Assembly: GCA_947649645.1 (NCBI GenBank)
Contig: CANSSP010000012.1
Location: 33,552 to 97,551 of the forward strand
DNA from: an uncultured Roseburia sp.
GTDB taxonomy: Bacteria > Bacillota > Clostridia > Lachnospirales > Lachnospiraceae
Reading direction: 5' to 3'
Length of the DNA stretch: 64,000 bases
The position numbers and the translations under genes are program-made. Within the stretch, counting starts at the first letter, position 1; every line of letters begins with the position of its first letter. Below the pieces are notes generated by a model that saw only the letters and a list, made by a program, of their open reading frames with translations, was not told the DNA's origin and did no database searches. Below are positions 40,389 through 48,791 of the stretch, one piece after another.

Positions 40389-41741
40389 TCAGTCCGTAAT
40401 CACAGGGCGACTGCCCTCGGCCTGCTCTATCCAGCACAGCAGGCGTTCTCTTAATTCCCCCCTGACCTGGACATAAGCAGGATCCGCCACGACATTGTGA
40501 AGCTGATATGGATCCTGCTCCATGTCATAGAGAAAATCGTCCACATACCGGTCAGATGCCGCCGCCGCATTGCCGTTGATACCGGGCGCACAGACTGCAT
40601 ATGTATAGCGCGCCGTGCGGATGCACCGTCCCACCCGGCTCTCCGAAATCTGCGCAAAAATCTCATTCACCCTGTCCGGATTCTTTTTTTCCACCACATC
40701 GAGAAGATTTTCTCCGATCATGGCATCCCCCACGTCGATGCCGGCCAGAGCCAGAATGGTTTTTGGCAGACTGGCGGTGCTCACCAGCTCCTCCACAGCC
40801 ACACCGCCCTTAAAGGGGCCTCCGGCGATAACCAGCGGCACATGGAGGCAGGCGTCATGACAAGACCGCTTATAATCATCGCCTCCGTTTAAATGGACAT
40901 CCTTGTTGCGCGTCTGAAAGTGGGAACCATGATCGGAAGAAAAAAGGATAACGGTATTTTCATAAATACCTTTTTTCTTCAGCTTTGCAATCAGCCGTCC
41001 GAGATTTTCATCCAGGCTGGCGCACTGTCCCAGATAGTCCGGATATTCTTCCGCCGCGTTGCCTCCCAGCGCTTCAAGATCTCCTGGAAGGACAAAATCA
41101 GAAAACCGCTCTTTCGATCCCTCTGGCCCTTCGTAATGCCCGCGATCATTCTGGTGATGCGGCTCAATCTGGGACACCGTCATAAAAAAGGGCTTCTCAC
41201 CGTGATAACTGTCAAGAAATTCCAATGCCATGTCGTTGATGCAGTCAGCCCGATACCCCTTAAAATCAATCCGCCGGTCATTCTCATCAAAAACATAGCC
41301 GTCATAGCCGTGGGAGGTAAACTCTAAAACATCGGCAGCGCGCCAGTAACCGGTATAGCCGCCCCGCAGTTCGCGGGGAACGGCAGTCACCGTGTGATCC
41401 GTCACAGGCAATCCGCCCGGTCCTCCGCTGCTCGCCAGATGCCACTTGCCGATATAGGCAGTCTCATAACCCGCCTCTCTGATATAATCCGCCAGCGTCC
41501 GGACATGGACGGGCAGCATAATATTATTGCGAAAGCATCCGGTTTCCGTGGGATGCTTCCCCGTCTGAAACACTGCCCGGCAGGGGCCGCACACCGGCTG
41601 CGGGGAAAAGGCATTATCAAACCGCACCCCCTCCCTGGCAAGCCCGTCCAGATGAGGCGTAATCTTCAAAGGCTGTCCGAAACAGCCGCACGTATCCCAT
41701 CTCTGCTGATCGGTAAAATAAAAAATAATGTTGTAAGACAT
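40389..41741 (-). CDS. Sulfatase of the alkaline-phosphatase superfamily
   Basis: A 450-residue sulfatase. The N-terminal metal site IIFYFTDQQRWDTCG leads to the CxPxR signature at Cys51 (CGPCR), where Cys becomes formylglycine; this needs an anaerobic maturase (anSME) not present in this window. Later metal/substrate residues lie in YIGKWHL and ILFSSDHGSHF. No signal peptide is seen, so a cytosolic role on imported sulfated sugars or sulfate esters is likely. It starts four bases after the MATE stop, in the hflX-MATE-sulfatase-ABC cluster. Confidence 0.88.
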   Translation of the reverse strand: MSYNIIFYFTDQQRWDTCGCFGQPLKITPHLDGLAREGVRFDNAFSPQPVCGPCRAVFQTGKHPTETGCFRNNIMLPVHVRTLADYIREAGYETAYIGKWHLASSGGPGGLPVTDHTVTAVPRELRGGYTGYWRAADVLEFTSHGYDGYVFDENDRRIDFKGYRADCINDMALEFLDSYHGEKPFFMTVSQIEPHHQNDRGHYEGPEGSKERFSDFVLPGDLEALGGNAAEEYPDYLGQCASLDENLGRLIAKLKKKGIYENTVILFSSDHGSHFQTRNKDVHLNGGDDYKRSCHDACLHVPLVIAGGPFKGGVAVEELVSTASLPKTILALAGIDVGDAMIGENLLDVVEKKNPDRVNEIFAQISESRVGRCIRTARYTYAVCAPGINGNAAAASDRYVDDFLYDMEQDPYQLHNVVADPAYVQVRGELRERLLCWIEQAEGSRPVITD

Positions 41742-41745
41742 CGGT

Positions 41746-43089
41746 TCAGCCCCCCTTCCCTGCAGCCCGCACCGCCTTTTTATAAATCACATACGAGCAT
41801 GCCGCCGTCACAAATTCCGTAAAACAAAACGAAGCCCACACCCCGTCAGCCCCTGCAAACCGGCTGAAGACAAACGCAGCCGGAATCATGATCACCGTAT
41901 AGCGCAACAATGAAATGCACAGGGCCGGCGTACCTTTTCCCAGCCCCTCCAGCGCTCCGGAACAGGTGACGGAAACCGCTGATATGGGAAAACCCAGGCT
42001 GATACCGTGCAGCGCTGCCACTCCGATTGCGATCGTTTCTTTATTTTCCGTAAACAGTCCGATCAGCCCTTCCGGCACTACCCATGAAAGCACCGTTCCC
42101 ACAAGCATCACAAACGCCGTGAGCGCAAGCGATGTCCTGAAAATCGCCTTTACGCGCCCGTATTCCCCGGCGCCATAATTGTAACCCATCAGCGGCCGGA
42201 TACCCTGGATAATCCCGTTTGCCGTCAGATAAATAAACGTCTGCAGCTTATAATACACCCCAAGCACCAGCACGTACTTTTCCGAAAACCCGGCCAGAAT
42301 ACCGTTTAAAACCGAAATCAGAAGGGAAGGCAGCGCCAATGTCAGGGAAGCCGAAATTCCCACGGAATAAAGCCGCGCCGCTACCTCCCGCTCCGGCCGC
42401 ATGGATTTTCGCTCTATTTTTACCGGAATCCCTTTCAGAAAGTACACCAGGAGATACACCAGCAGGGTGACACTCTGCCCGATTCCCGTCGCATAGGCCG
42501 CTCCGGCAATCCCCATCGCCGGAATCACGCCAGCTCCAAAGATCATCAGCGGGTCGAGAACGATATTGACCACAAAACCACACATCATGGCAGACATCGA
42601 TACTTTCATCATCCCCACGGACTGAAAGATTTTCTCAAACGACAGTCCCAGCGTAATCACCGTGGAAAACAAAAACGCCCGGTTCGAGTAAACCAGCGCC
42701 AGACCGATCACGTCCCGGTCCGATGAAAACATCTTAAGAAACAACGGCATGACCGCAATCGCGGCGATCATCAGCACAGCCCCGTGCAAAAAATTAAGCA
42801 GCGTCCCCTGCGACGCCGCCTTATCGGCTCTTTCCTTATCTCCGGCCCCCAGATAAAACGCCACACCGGCGTTGATGCCGATCGCAAAACCGATCGCAAT
42901 CGCATTGATCAGATTCTGCACCGGAAAAACGAGAGCGAGCGCCGTCATGGCGTCCTCGCTCAGCTTTGCCACAAAATAACTGTCCACAATATTGTAAAGC
43001 GAATTGACCGCCATGGAAATCACCATCGGCAGCGACATGGACAATACCAGCGGCAATATCTTTTTTTCCTTCATAAACGTCTGTTCCAT
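41746..43089 (-). CDS. MATE-family efflux transporter
   Basis: A 447-residue multidrug/toxic-compound exporter with 12 predicted helices (LVLSMSLPMVISMAVNSLYN, DAMTALALVFPVQNLI; second half LALPSLLISVLNGILAG). The start is put at 43089, where AGGG lies five bases upstream; GTG/ATG codons at 43104/43101 overlap the hflX stop and have the SD too close. Clustered tightly with hflX and the sulfatase. Substrate unknown. Confidence 0.88.
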   Translation of the reverse strand: MEQTFMKEKKILPLVLSMSLPMVISMAVNSLYNIVDSYFVAKLSEDAMTALALVFPVQNLINAIAIGFAIGINAGVAFYLGAGDKERADKAASQGTLLNFLHGAVLMIAAIAVMPLFLKMFSSDRDVIGLALVYSNRAFLFSTVITLGLSFEKIFQSVGMMKVSMSAMMCGFVVNIVLDPLMIFGAGVIPAMGIAGAAYATGIGQSVTLLVYLLVYFLKGIPVKIERKSMRPEREVAARLYSVGISASLTLALPSLLISVLNGILAGFSEKYVLVLGVYYKLQTFIYLTANGIIQGIRPLMGYNYGAGEYGRVKAIFRTSLALTAFVMLVGTVLSWVVPEGLIGLFTENKETIAIGVAALHGISLGFPISAVSVTCSGALEGLGKGTPALCISLLRYTVIMIPAAFVFSRFAGADGVWASFCFTEFVTAACSYVIYKKAVRAAGKGG

Positions 43090-43100
43090 ATTTTCCCTCA

Positions 43101-44348
43101 TCACTCCAGTTTCCCGTACAACTCCCTCGGCACATACGCGCGAATCCGGATACCGTCCGCCTCGTATTCCTCCGCGAGCAGTTCTCCCTGTTTTCGAATC
43201 TGCTGCAGAATCCCCGCATCCGTATATGAAATCGTCCGCTCCACATAGATTTTATTTTCCCGAAGCAGTCTGCACAAAAGGTCTTTCAGATCGTCCAGCC
43301 CGCTTCCCTCCTTTGCCGAAATAAAAAGAATGTGATCGGCCTTAAAATCGCGCACCGGTTCCAGTCCGGACGCGACGTCCTGCTTGTTAAAAAGCGTGAT
43401 CACCGTTTTCTCCTTTATTCCCAGATCAAAGAGCGTTTTGTATACGATACTCATCTGTTTTTCCCTCTGCGGATTGGAAGAATCCACCACATGCAGAATA
43501 TAATCGGCATACCGCGCTTCCTCAAGCGTGCTCTGAAACGCCTCGATCAGATGATGTGGAAGCTTGCGGATAAATCCCACCGTATCCGTCAGCAGAATCT
43601 CCTGCTGCCCGGGCAGCGCGAGCAGCCTTGTGGTCGGATCCAGCGTCGCAAACAGCTTATCCTCCTCCAGAACCCCGGCCCCTGTCAGCCGGTTTAAAAG
43701 CGTTGATTTTCCGGCGTTGGTATAGCCCACGATGGCCGCCACAGGGACCTTATTTTTCGTGCGCTGCGCCCGTGTAACCTCCCGGTGCCTCTGTATCTCC
43801 TTCAGCTCGCGCCCCAGGCCGGCTATGCGCTCTTTGATCAGACGACGGTCCACCTCCAGCTTTTTCTCACCCGGCCCTCTGGTCCCGATCCCGCCGCCCA
43901 GGCGGGACATGGAACGCCCCAGACCGGTCAGTCTGCCGAGACGGTACTTAAGCTGCGCCAGCTCCACCTGGATTTTTCCCTCGCTCGTCGTCGCATGCGC
44001 GGCAAAAATATCCAGAATGATCAGCGTGCGGTCCATCACTTTCGTCTCCAGCGCCTCTTCCAGATTCTTAAGCTGCGCCGGAGACAATTCATCGTCACAG
44101 ACAATCCCCGTAGCGTCCTGCTCTGCTATCTGTTCAGCGAGCTCCTCCACCTTTCCGCTGCCGATGTAGGTGGCCGGGTGAATCTTTTCCCTCTTCTGAA
44201 TCAGCACACCCGCAACGGATGCGCCGGCCGTCGCCACCAGCTCCCCAAGCTCCGCCAGGGAATCCTCTGTATCATCCCCGTCCTGTTCACTGACGCCGAC
44301 CAGAATCACACGCTCTTTTGTTTCTTCTATTTTAAATTCTTCCGCCAT
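43101..44348 (-). CDS. hflX: Ribosome-associated GTPase HflX
   Basis: A 415-residue GTPase that splits stalled ribosomes. An N-terminal HflX domain ends with GGGIGTRGPGEKKLE. The G domain shows G1 GYTNAGKST (about 207-215), G3 DTVGF and G4 NKQD. The C-terminal extension is present. It is 87 bases downstream of the TPR lipoprotein gene and coupled to the MATE gene. Confidence 0.95.
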   Translation of the reverse strand: MAEEFKIEETKERVILVGVSEQDGDDTEDSLAELGELVATAGASVAGVLIQKREKIHPATYIGSGKVEELAEQIAEQDATGIVCDDELSPAQLKNLEEALETKVMDRTLIILDIFAAHATTSEGKIQVELAQLKYRLGRLTGLGRSMSRLGGGIGTRGPGEKKLEVDRRLIKERIAGLGRELKEIQRHREVTRAQRTKNKVPVAAIVGYTNAGKSTLLNRLTGAGVLEEDKLFATLDPTTRLLALPGQQEILLTDTVGFIRKLPHHLIEAFQSTLEEARYADYILHVVDSSNPQREKQMSIVYKTLFDLGIKEKTVITLFNKQDVASGLEPVRDFKADHILFISAKEGSGLDDLKDLLCRLLRENKIYVERTISYTDAGILQQIRKQGELLAEEYEADGIRIRAYVPRELYGKLE

Positions 44349-44435
44349 AAATTCCCTCCATCTTCCAAATCGTGCTTATCCTCCATGTATCGTGCAAAAC
44401 AGCCCTTACCGCAAGTGTCCGGGACACATCTCACA

Positions 44436-45473
44436 CTATACGCCCTCCGTGCTCTCCGGCACGCCTTCCATTCCGTTTTCGGCCGCGCTCCCCGCATCGG
44501 CCTGACGGTACTTTAAAAAAATATACTCCCGCTGCGCCTCCTCATCCTCCGGATAAAGCGCGACATACTCCTGCACCACCTCCCAGGCGTGAACAAAATC
44601 TCCCAGAAACTCACTGCAGATAATTTCATTCTTCATCAGTACATCCCGGTCTGACACTTCCTCCATCGCAAGCGCCCTGCTGATGTAAGAGAGCGCTCCC
44701 GAGTAATTTCCCTTTCCCATTTCAATCTCGGCAAGCGCATTGACCGCCACAGAATCGGCCGCACCGCTGGCCACATATGCCTGATAATACGTTTCCGCTT
44801 TCGCGAGATCTCCCTTGCCCTCGTATGCCTGCGCGAGATAGAGATTCGCCTGTGCACTCTTCTTTTCCAGCGCGGCGGTGAGCTCTGTCACCGCATTGTC
44901 ATACTGTCCCAGAAGACAGTATATCTTTCCCCGAAAAGCCAGCACCTCCGCAGAGTCTCCCTTGATCTCAAAGGCCTTGTCCAGATACGCTTCACCTTCC
45001 GCAGTCAGGTCATGGGCCGCAAGATTTTCATAGATACGGATATAGAGTTCAAAATCATCCTTGCGATACCTGACGGCATTGTCAAACGCCTCCCGGGCCT
45101 GCTCGTCCCCATCCGTCTGTAACAGGAGACATCCCTTGAGAAAATAGGCGTCGGCATCCTTGCTGTCATAGCCGGTCAGCGCGTCACAGACTTCCAGCGC
45201 TCCCTGCACATCGCCTGTGGCATACAGCGCCGCCGCTTTATAATAACAGATATCCGTCTCCGTGGATGTAATCCGGCCGACATGCTGCTTTAGCGCGCTG
45301 TCAAAAGCAGCCGCCGCTCCTTCATAATCGCCGTTTTCCATACTGGTAATGCCGATTTTGCGGTATGCGAGTTCATCCTCCATCCGCTCGTCGCTGCAGC
45401 CGGAGAGGATGGCAGCACATAAAACAACAGACGCAGACAGGCAGACCACTCTTTTGTTTTTCAGAAAAATCAT
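44436..45473 (-). CDS. TPR-repeat lipoprotein
   Basis: A 345-residue lipoprotein. The signal ends with the lipobox ILSGC (Cys about 26). The rest is a chain of TPR units (GDYEGAAAAFDSALKQH, GDEQAREAFDNAVRYRKDD, LGQYDNAVTELTAALEKK, GNYSGALSYISRALAME). Such proteins act as scaffolds on the outer face of the membrane. It heads the minus-strand hflX cluster and is divergent from the KDPG aldolase gene. Confidence 0.88.
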   Translation of the reverse strand: MIFLKNKRVVCLSASVVLCAAILSGCSDERMEDELAYRKIGITSMENGDYEGAAAAFDSALKQHVGRITSTETDICYYKAAALYATGDVQGALEVCDALTGYDSKDADAYFLKGCLLLQTDGDEQAREAFDNAVRYRKDDFELYIRIYENLAAHDLTAEGEAYLDKAFEIKGDSAEVLAFRGKIYCLLGQYDNAVTELTAALEKKSAQANLYLAQAYEGKGDLAKAETYYQAYVASGAADSVAVNALAEIEMGKGNYSGALSYISRALAMEEVSDRDVLMKNEIICSEFLGDFVHAWEVVQEYVALYPEDEEAQREYIFLKYRQADAGSAAENGMEGVPESTEGV

Positions 45474-45557
45474 TCCGTTCCTTACCTTCCTATTTTTTCA
45501 ATATCACCATTCTAACATACGTGCGATGAAAAAGAAAACCTAATTTGCCCGAATTGG

Positions 45558-45585
45558 TTGACATCCTCCTTCCAGATGATATAAT
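45558..45585 (+). promoter_or_regulatory. Sigma-A promoter of the KDPG aldolase gene
   Basis: TTGACA (45558-45563), 16-base spacer, TATAAT (45580-45585). Same hexamers and spacer length as the kdgK promoter. Confidence 0.85.
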
Positions 45586-45602
45586 TAACTTGTATCATTT
45601 TA

Positions 45603-45637
45603 CGAAACACGGTTTCGCAATATGAAACACAGTTTCA
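45603..45637 (+). promoter_or_regulatory. Two tandem palindromic operators before the KDPG aldolase gene
   Basis: CGAAACACGGTTTCG at 45603-45617 and TGAAACACAGTTTCA at 45623-45637, with centres 20 bases apart (two helical turns). They lie just downstream of the transcription start. The second is identical to the kdgK operator. Confidence 0.78.
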
Positions 45638-45741
45638 TTCCCATAACTTTCCGCAAAGACGCGGATACTGTCATGCAGTCATACGGCAGGCACATCTGCC
45701 TCCCCGTATCAATTAAAAAATACAAAAAAGGAGAAGGAATC

Positions 45742-46704
45742 ATGAACAAAGTATTAGAAGAGTTTTCCAAAATCGGCATTATCCCTGTCATCGCGCTCGA
45801 CGATGCAGCGGACGCAGCGCCCCTCGCAAAGGCACTCTGCGACGGCGGCCTCCCCTGCGCAGAAGTGACGTTCCGCACCGCTGCTGCCGAGGAATCCATC
45901 CGCATTATGGCAGAACAGTTTCCTGAAATGCTCGTGGGCGCAGGCACGGTTCTCACCACGGAGCAGGTCGACCGCGCAGTGAACGCCGGTGCAAAATTTA
46001 TCGTCAGCCCGGGCTTAAATCCCAAGGTTGTAAAATACTGTGTCGAAAAAGATATCCCGATCACGCCCGGATGCTCCAACCCCAGCGATGTGGAAGTGGC
46101 AATTGAGCTCGGACTTGACGTCGTCAAATTTTTCCCGGCAGAAGCGGCAGGCGGATTAAACATGATCAAATCCATGGCTGCACCCTACACGAAGATGAAA
46201 TTCATGCCGACGGGCGGCATCAACGCAAAAAACCTGACAAGCTACCTTGATTTCAAAAAGATCATTGCCTGCGGCGGCTCCTGGATGGTCAACAAAGACA
46301 TGATAACCGCAAAAGACTGGGACGGCATCACGGCTCTCACAAAAGAGGCAGTTGCCACAATGCTCGGCTTTAAACTGCTGCATGTCGGCATCAACAACGA
46401 AGAGGCCGGCGTGGCAATGAGCGAATCCGCAAAATTTGCAGACCTGCTCGCACAGCCTGTCAAAGAAGGCAACAGTTCTGCTTTTGTCGGCACCATGATT
46501 GAAATGATGAAGACACCGGGCCGCGGAACGCACGGGCATATCTGCTTCCAGACCAACTATCTCGACCGCGCCATCTACCACCTTGGAAAACGCGGCTATG
46601 TATTTGACGAAAGCTCTTTTAAATACAACGACAAGGGCGAACTGACCGTCGCTTACATGAAAGACGAGATCGCAGGTTTTGCCGTTCATTTTAACCAGAA
46701 ATAA
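45742..46704 (+). CDS. KDPG/KHG aldolase fused to a VOC-like domain
   Basis: A 320-residue fusion. Residues 1-205 are a class I 2-keto-3-deoxy-6-phosphogluconate aldolase: Glu in AEVTFRT, GAGTVLT, the Schiff-base Lys in VVKFFPAE, and MPTGGIN. Residues 210-320 look like half of a glyoxalase/VOC fold (LLHVGINNEEAGVAMSE, THGHICFQTNYLDRAIYHL), with metal-type His in HVG and HGHI. The aldolase gives pyruvate and glyceraldehyde-3-phosphate. The role of the second domain is unknown. SD AAAAGGAG lies before the ATG at 45742. It shares an operator with kdgK. Confidence 0.88.
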   Translation: MNKVLEEFSKIGIIPVIALDDAADAAPLAKALCDGGLPCAEVTFRTAAAEESIRIMAEQFPEMLVGAGTVLTTEQVDRAVNAGAKFIVSPGLNPKVVKYCVEKDIPITPGCSNPSDVEVAIELGLDVVKFFPAEAAGGLNMIKSMAAPYTKMKFMPTGGINAKNLTSYLDFKKIIACGGSWMVNKDMITAKDWDGITALTKEAVATMLGFKLLHVGINNEEAGVAMSESAKFADLLAQPVKEGNSSAFVGTMIEMMKTPGRGTHGHICFQTNYLDRAIYHLGKRGYVFDESSFKYNDKGELTVAYMKDEIAGFAVHFNQK

Positions 46705-46733
46705 AATCCGGACTGTTTAAGGAGGTTTTTTTC

Positions 46734-47153
46734 ATGACTGATAACAATTGCGCATACTGCGTGGAGGGCGAACTGGTTGACGCGTTCGGCATCAAAATCT
46801 GTGAACTTTCCGAATCCAAAGTGTATCTTTTCAAAGAGCAGAGCCACAAGGGCCGCGTCATCGTGGCACACAAAAAACACGTCAGCGAGATGACAGAGCT
46901 GACTCCCGCGGAGCGCGCCGCCTATTTTGAAGACGTTAACCACGTGGCGGAGGCGCTGCACAAGGCTTTCCATCCCCAGAAAGTCAACTATGGCGCTTAC
47001 GGCGACACCGGACACCATCTCCATTTCCATCTTGTGCCTAAATATACCGACGAATACGAGTGGGGCGGCGTGTTTGCCATGAACCCGGGAGAAAAATTTT
47101 TAACAAAAGAAGAATATGATGAATTAATTTCCGAAATTGAGAAATACTTATAG
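46734..47153 (+). CDS. HIT-family nucleotide hydrolase
   Basis: A 139-residue HIT protein. The histidine triad HHLHFHLVP lies near residues 97-105 and the N-terminal zinc-type CAYC motif is present. HINT-like enzymes hydrolyse AMP-amidates or adenylated molecules. It starts 30 bases after the aldolase, with AAGGAGG, so it is probably cotranscribed. Confidence 0.9.
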   Translation: MTDNNCAYCVEGELVDAFGIKICELSESKVYLFKEQSHKGRVIVAHKKHVSEMTELTPAERAAYFEDVNHVAEALHKAFHPQKVNYGAYGDTGHHLHFHLVPKYTDEYEWGGVFAMNPGEKFLTKEEYDELISEIEKYL

Positions 47154-47194
47154 AGGAATGCAACAGAATTCCTTCCTAAAATTTTATCCCAATC

Positions 47195-47240
47195 AAAAAA
47201 GAGAAACGCCCGGCATCCACTGCCGGGCGTTTCTCTTTTT
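47195..47240. terminator. Strong terminator after the HIT gene
   Basis: Arms GAGAAACGCCCGGCA and TGCCGGGCGTTTCTC, 5-base loop, flanked by A-run and T-run, so it can act in both directions. Confidence 0.9.
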
Positions 47241-47309
47241 ACTGGAAAAAACTCGCCACAGATGTTATAATAAACAGATATGAATGGCATACAGGAGGAG
47301 GAAAACAAT

Positions 47310-48695
47310 ATGTCACAACAAAAACCAAAACAGGATATGGGAAGCGGCAGTATCCCAAAGCTCATGCTGAGCCTGGCAGTTCCGGCCGTCGTGGCGCAGC
47401 TTATCAATATGCTCTACAATATCGTAGACCGGATTTATATCGGACATATTCCGGATGCAGGCGCATCAGCTCTGACGGGGGTAGGGTTGTTTCTGCCGAT
47501 CCTGATGATGATCAATGCCTTTGCCATGCTGACAGGCTCCGGCGGCGCGCCCAGAGCCGCCATCGCCATGGGAAAAAATGACCAGAACGGTGCTCAGAAA
47601 ATTCTTGGAAACTGTTTCTGTGTACTGATGATTTTTTCGGCCGTTCTCACAGTAACATTCTATGTGTTTGCACCACAGCTTCTGCGGCTTTTCGGTGCCA
47701 GCGACGTGACGCTGCCGTACGCCCTGTCTTATGCGCGTATTTATATTCTGGGAACCGTATTCGTAATGATCGTCATGGGCATGAATCCTTTTATCACAAC
47801 ACAGGGATTTGCAAAATTCAGCATGATCACCACGGTGGTGGGAGCCGTCTGCAATATTATCTTAGATCCCATCCTTATTTTCGGCCTTGGGTTGGGCGTA
47901 CAGGGCGCCGCCATAGCCACCGTAATCAGCCAGGCCGTCAGCGCCGTCTGGGTTCTCTTCTTTTTACGCGGCTCTAAAACCATACTGCGTCTGACTGCGC
48001 CCGATATGAAACTTATACCCGAAGTCATTCTTCCCTGCCTGGCTCTCGGAATCTCCACTTTTGTAATGCTGAGCACGGAAAGTATCTTAAATATCAGCTT
48101 TAACAGCAGCCTTTCCCGTTACGGGGGAGATATGGCAGTGGGCGCCATGACCATCATCTCTTCCTGCAGCCAGCTCGTCATGCTCCCGCTGCAGGGCATC
48201 TGTCAGGGCGGGCAGCCCATCATGAGCTACAACTTCGGCGCAGGCAAAAAAGATCGGGTAAAGCAGGCGTTTGGCTGTCAGTTTCTGGCATGCACCATCT
48301 ACTCCACCCTGATGTGTCTGCTGTTTCTGATCATACCTCAGGTTTTCGCCGGCATCTTCAGCAGCGACGCCGCGCTGGTGGATTACACGGTATGGACAAT
48401 GCGGATTTATATGGCAGGCATGTTTGCCACTGGCGTACAGATTTCCTGTCAGCAGACATTTATGGCGCTGGGGCAGGCCAGAATCAGCCTGCTCATGGCC
48501 TGCCTGCGAAAACTGGTGCTTCTGATCCCCCTGATCTTTATTCTGCCGCATATCGTCTCCAACCAGGTATTCGGCGTGTTTCTTGCGGAACCGGTCAGCG
48601 ATATCCTCGCAGCGTCCGTGACAGCCTTTATGCTATTCACACGGCTGGGAAGGATTCTGGAAACCGGCTCGGCTTCCGGCAGGGCTTCAAAATAA
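47310..48695 (+). CDS. MATE-family efflux transporter 2
   Basis: A 461-residue MATE exporter of the DinF/NorM type (SIPKLMLSLAVPAVVAQLINML, IVDRIYIGHIPDAGASALTGV). About 12 helices. The start is at 47310, where GGAGGAGG precedes; an in-frame ATG at 47280 lies before the SD. A TATAAT at 47266-47271 is the likely -10. Not closely similar to the MATE gene at 41.7-43.1 kb by eye. Confidence 0.88.
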   Translation: MSQQKPKQDMGSGSIPKLMLSLAVPAVVAQLINMLYNIVDRIYIGHIPDAGASALTGVGLFLPILMMINAFAMLTGSGGAPRAAIAMGKNDQNGAQKILGNCFCVLMIFSAVLTVTFYVFAPQLLRLFGASDVTLPYALSYARIYILGTVFVMIVMGMNPFITTQGFAKFSMITTVVGAVCNIILDPILIFGLGLGVQGAAIATVISQAVSAVWVLFFLRGSKTILRLTAPDMKLIPEVILPCLALGISTFVMLSTESILNISFNSSLSRYGGDMAVGAMTIISSCSQLVMLPLQGICQGGQPIMSYNFGAGKKDRVKQAFGCQFLACTIYSTLMCLLFLIIPQVFAGIFSSDAALVDYTVWTMRIYMAGMFATGVQISCQQTFMALGQARISLLMACLRKLVLLIPLIFILPHIVSNQVFGVFLAEPVSDILAASVTAFMLFTRLGRILETGSASGRASK

Positions 48696-48714
48696 CAGAT
48701 GATATACATAGACA

Positions 48715-48748
48715 GCAACGGGCAGGGAATATTTTTTCCCTGCCCGTT
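48715..48748. other. Hairpin between convergent genes
   Basis: Arms CAACGGGCAGGGAA and TTCCCTGCCCGTTG form a 14-bp stem with a 6-base A/T loop between the convergent MATE and Bce permease genes. No T-run on either side; it may still protect or terminate both messages. Confidence 0.55.
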
Positions 48749-48791
48749 GTGTGCGTCCCCGAAAACTGCCTCAACAGCGGCTTCCGCCTCC

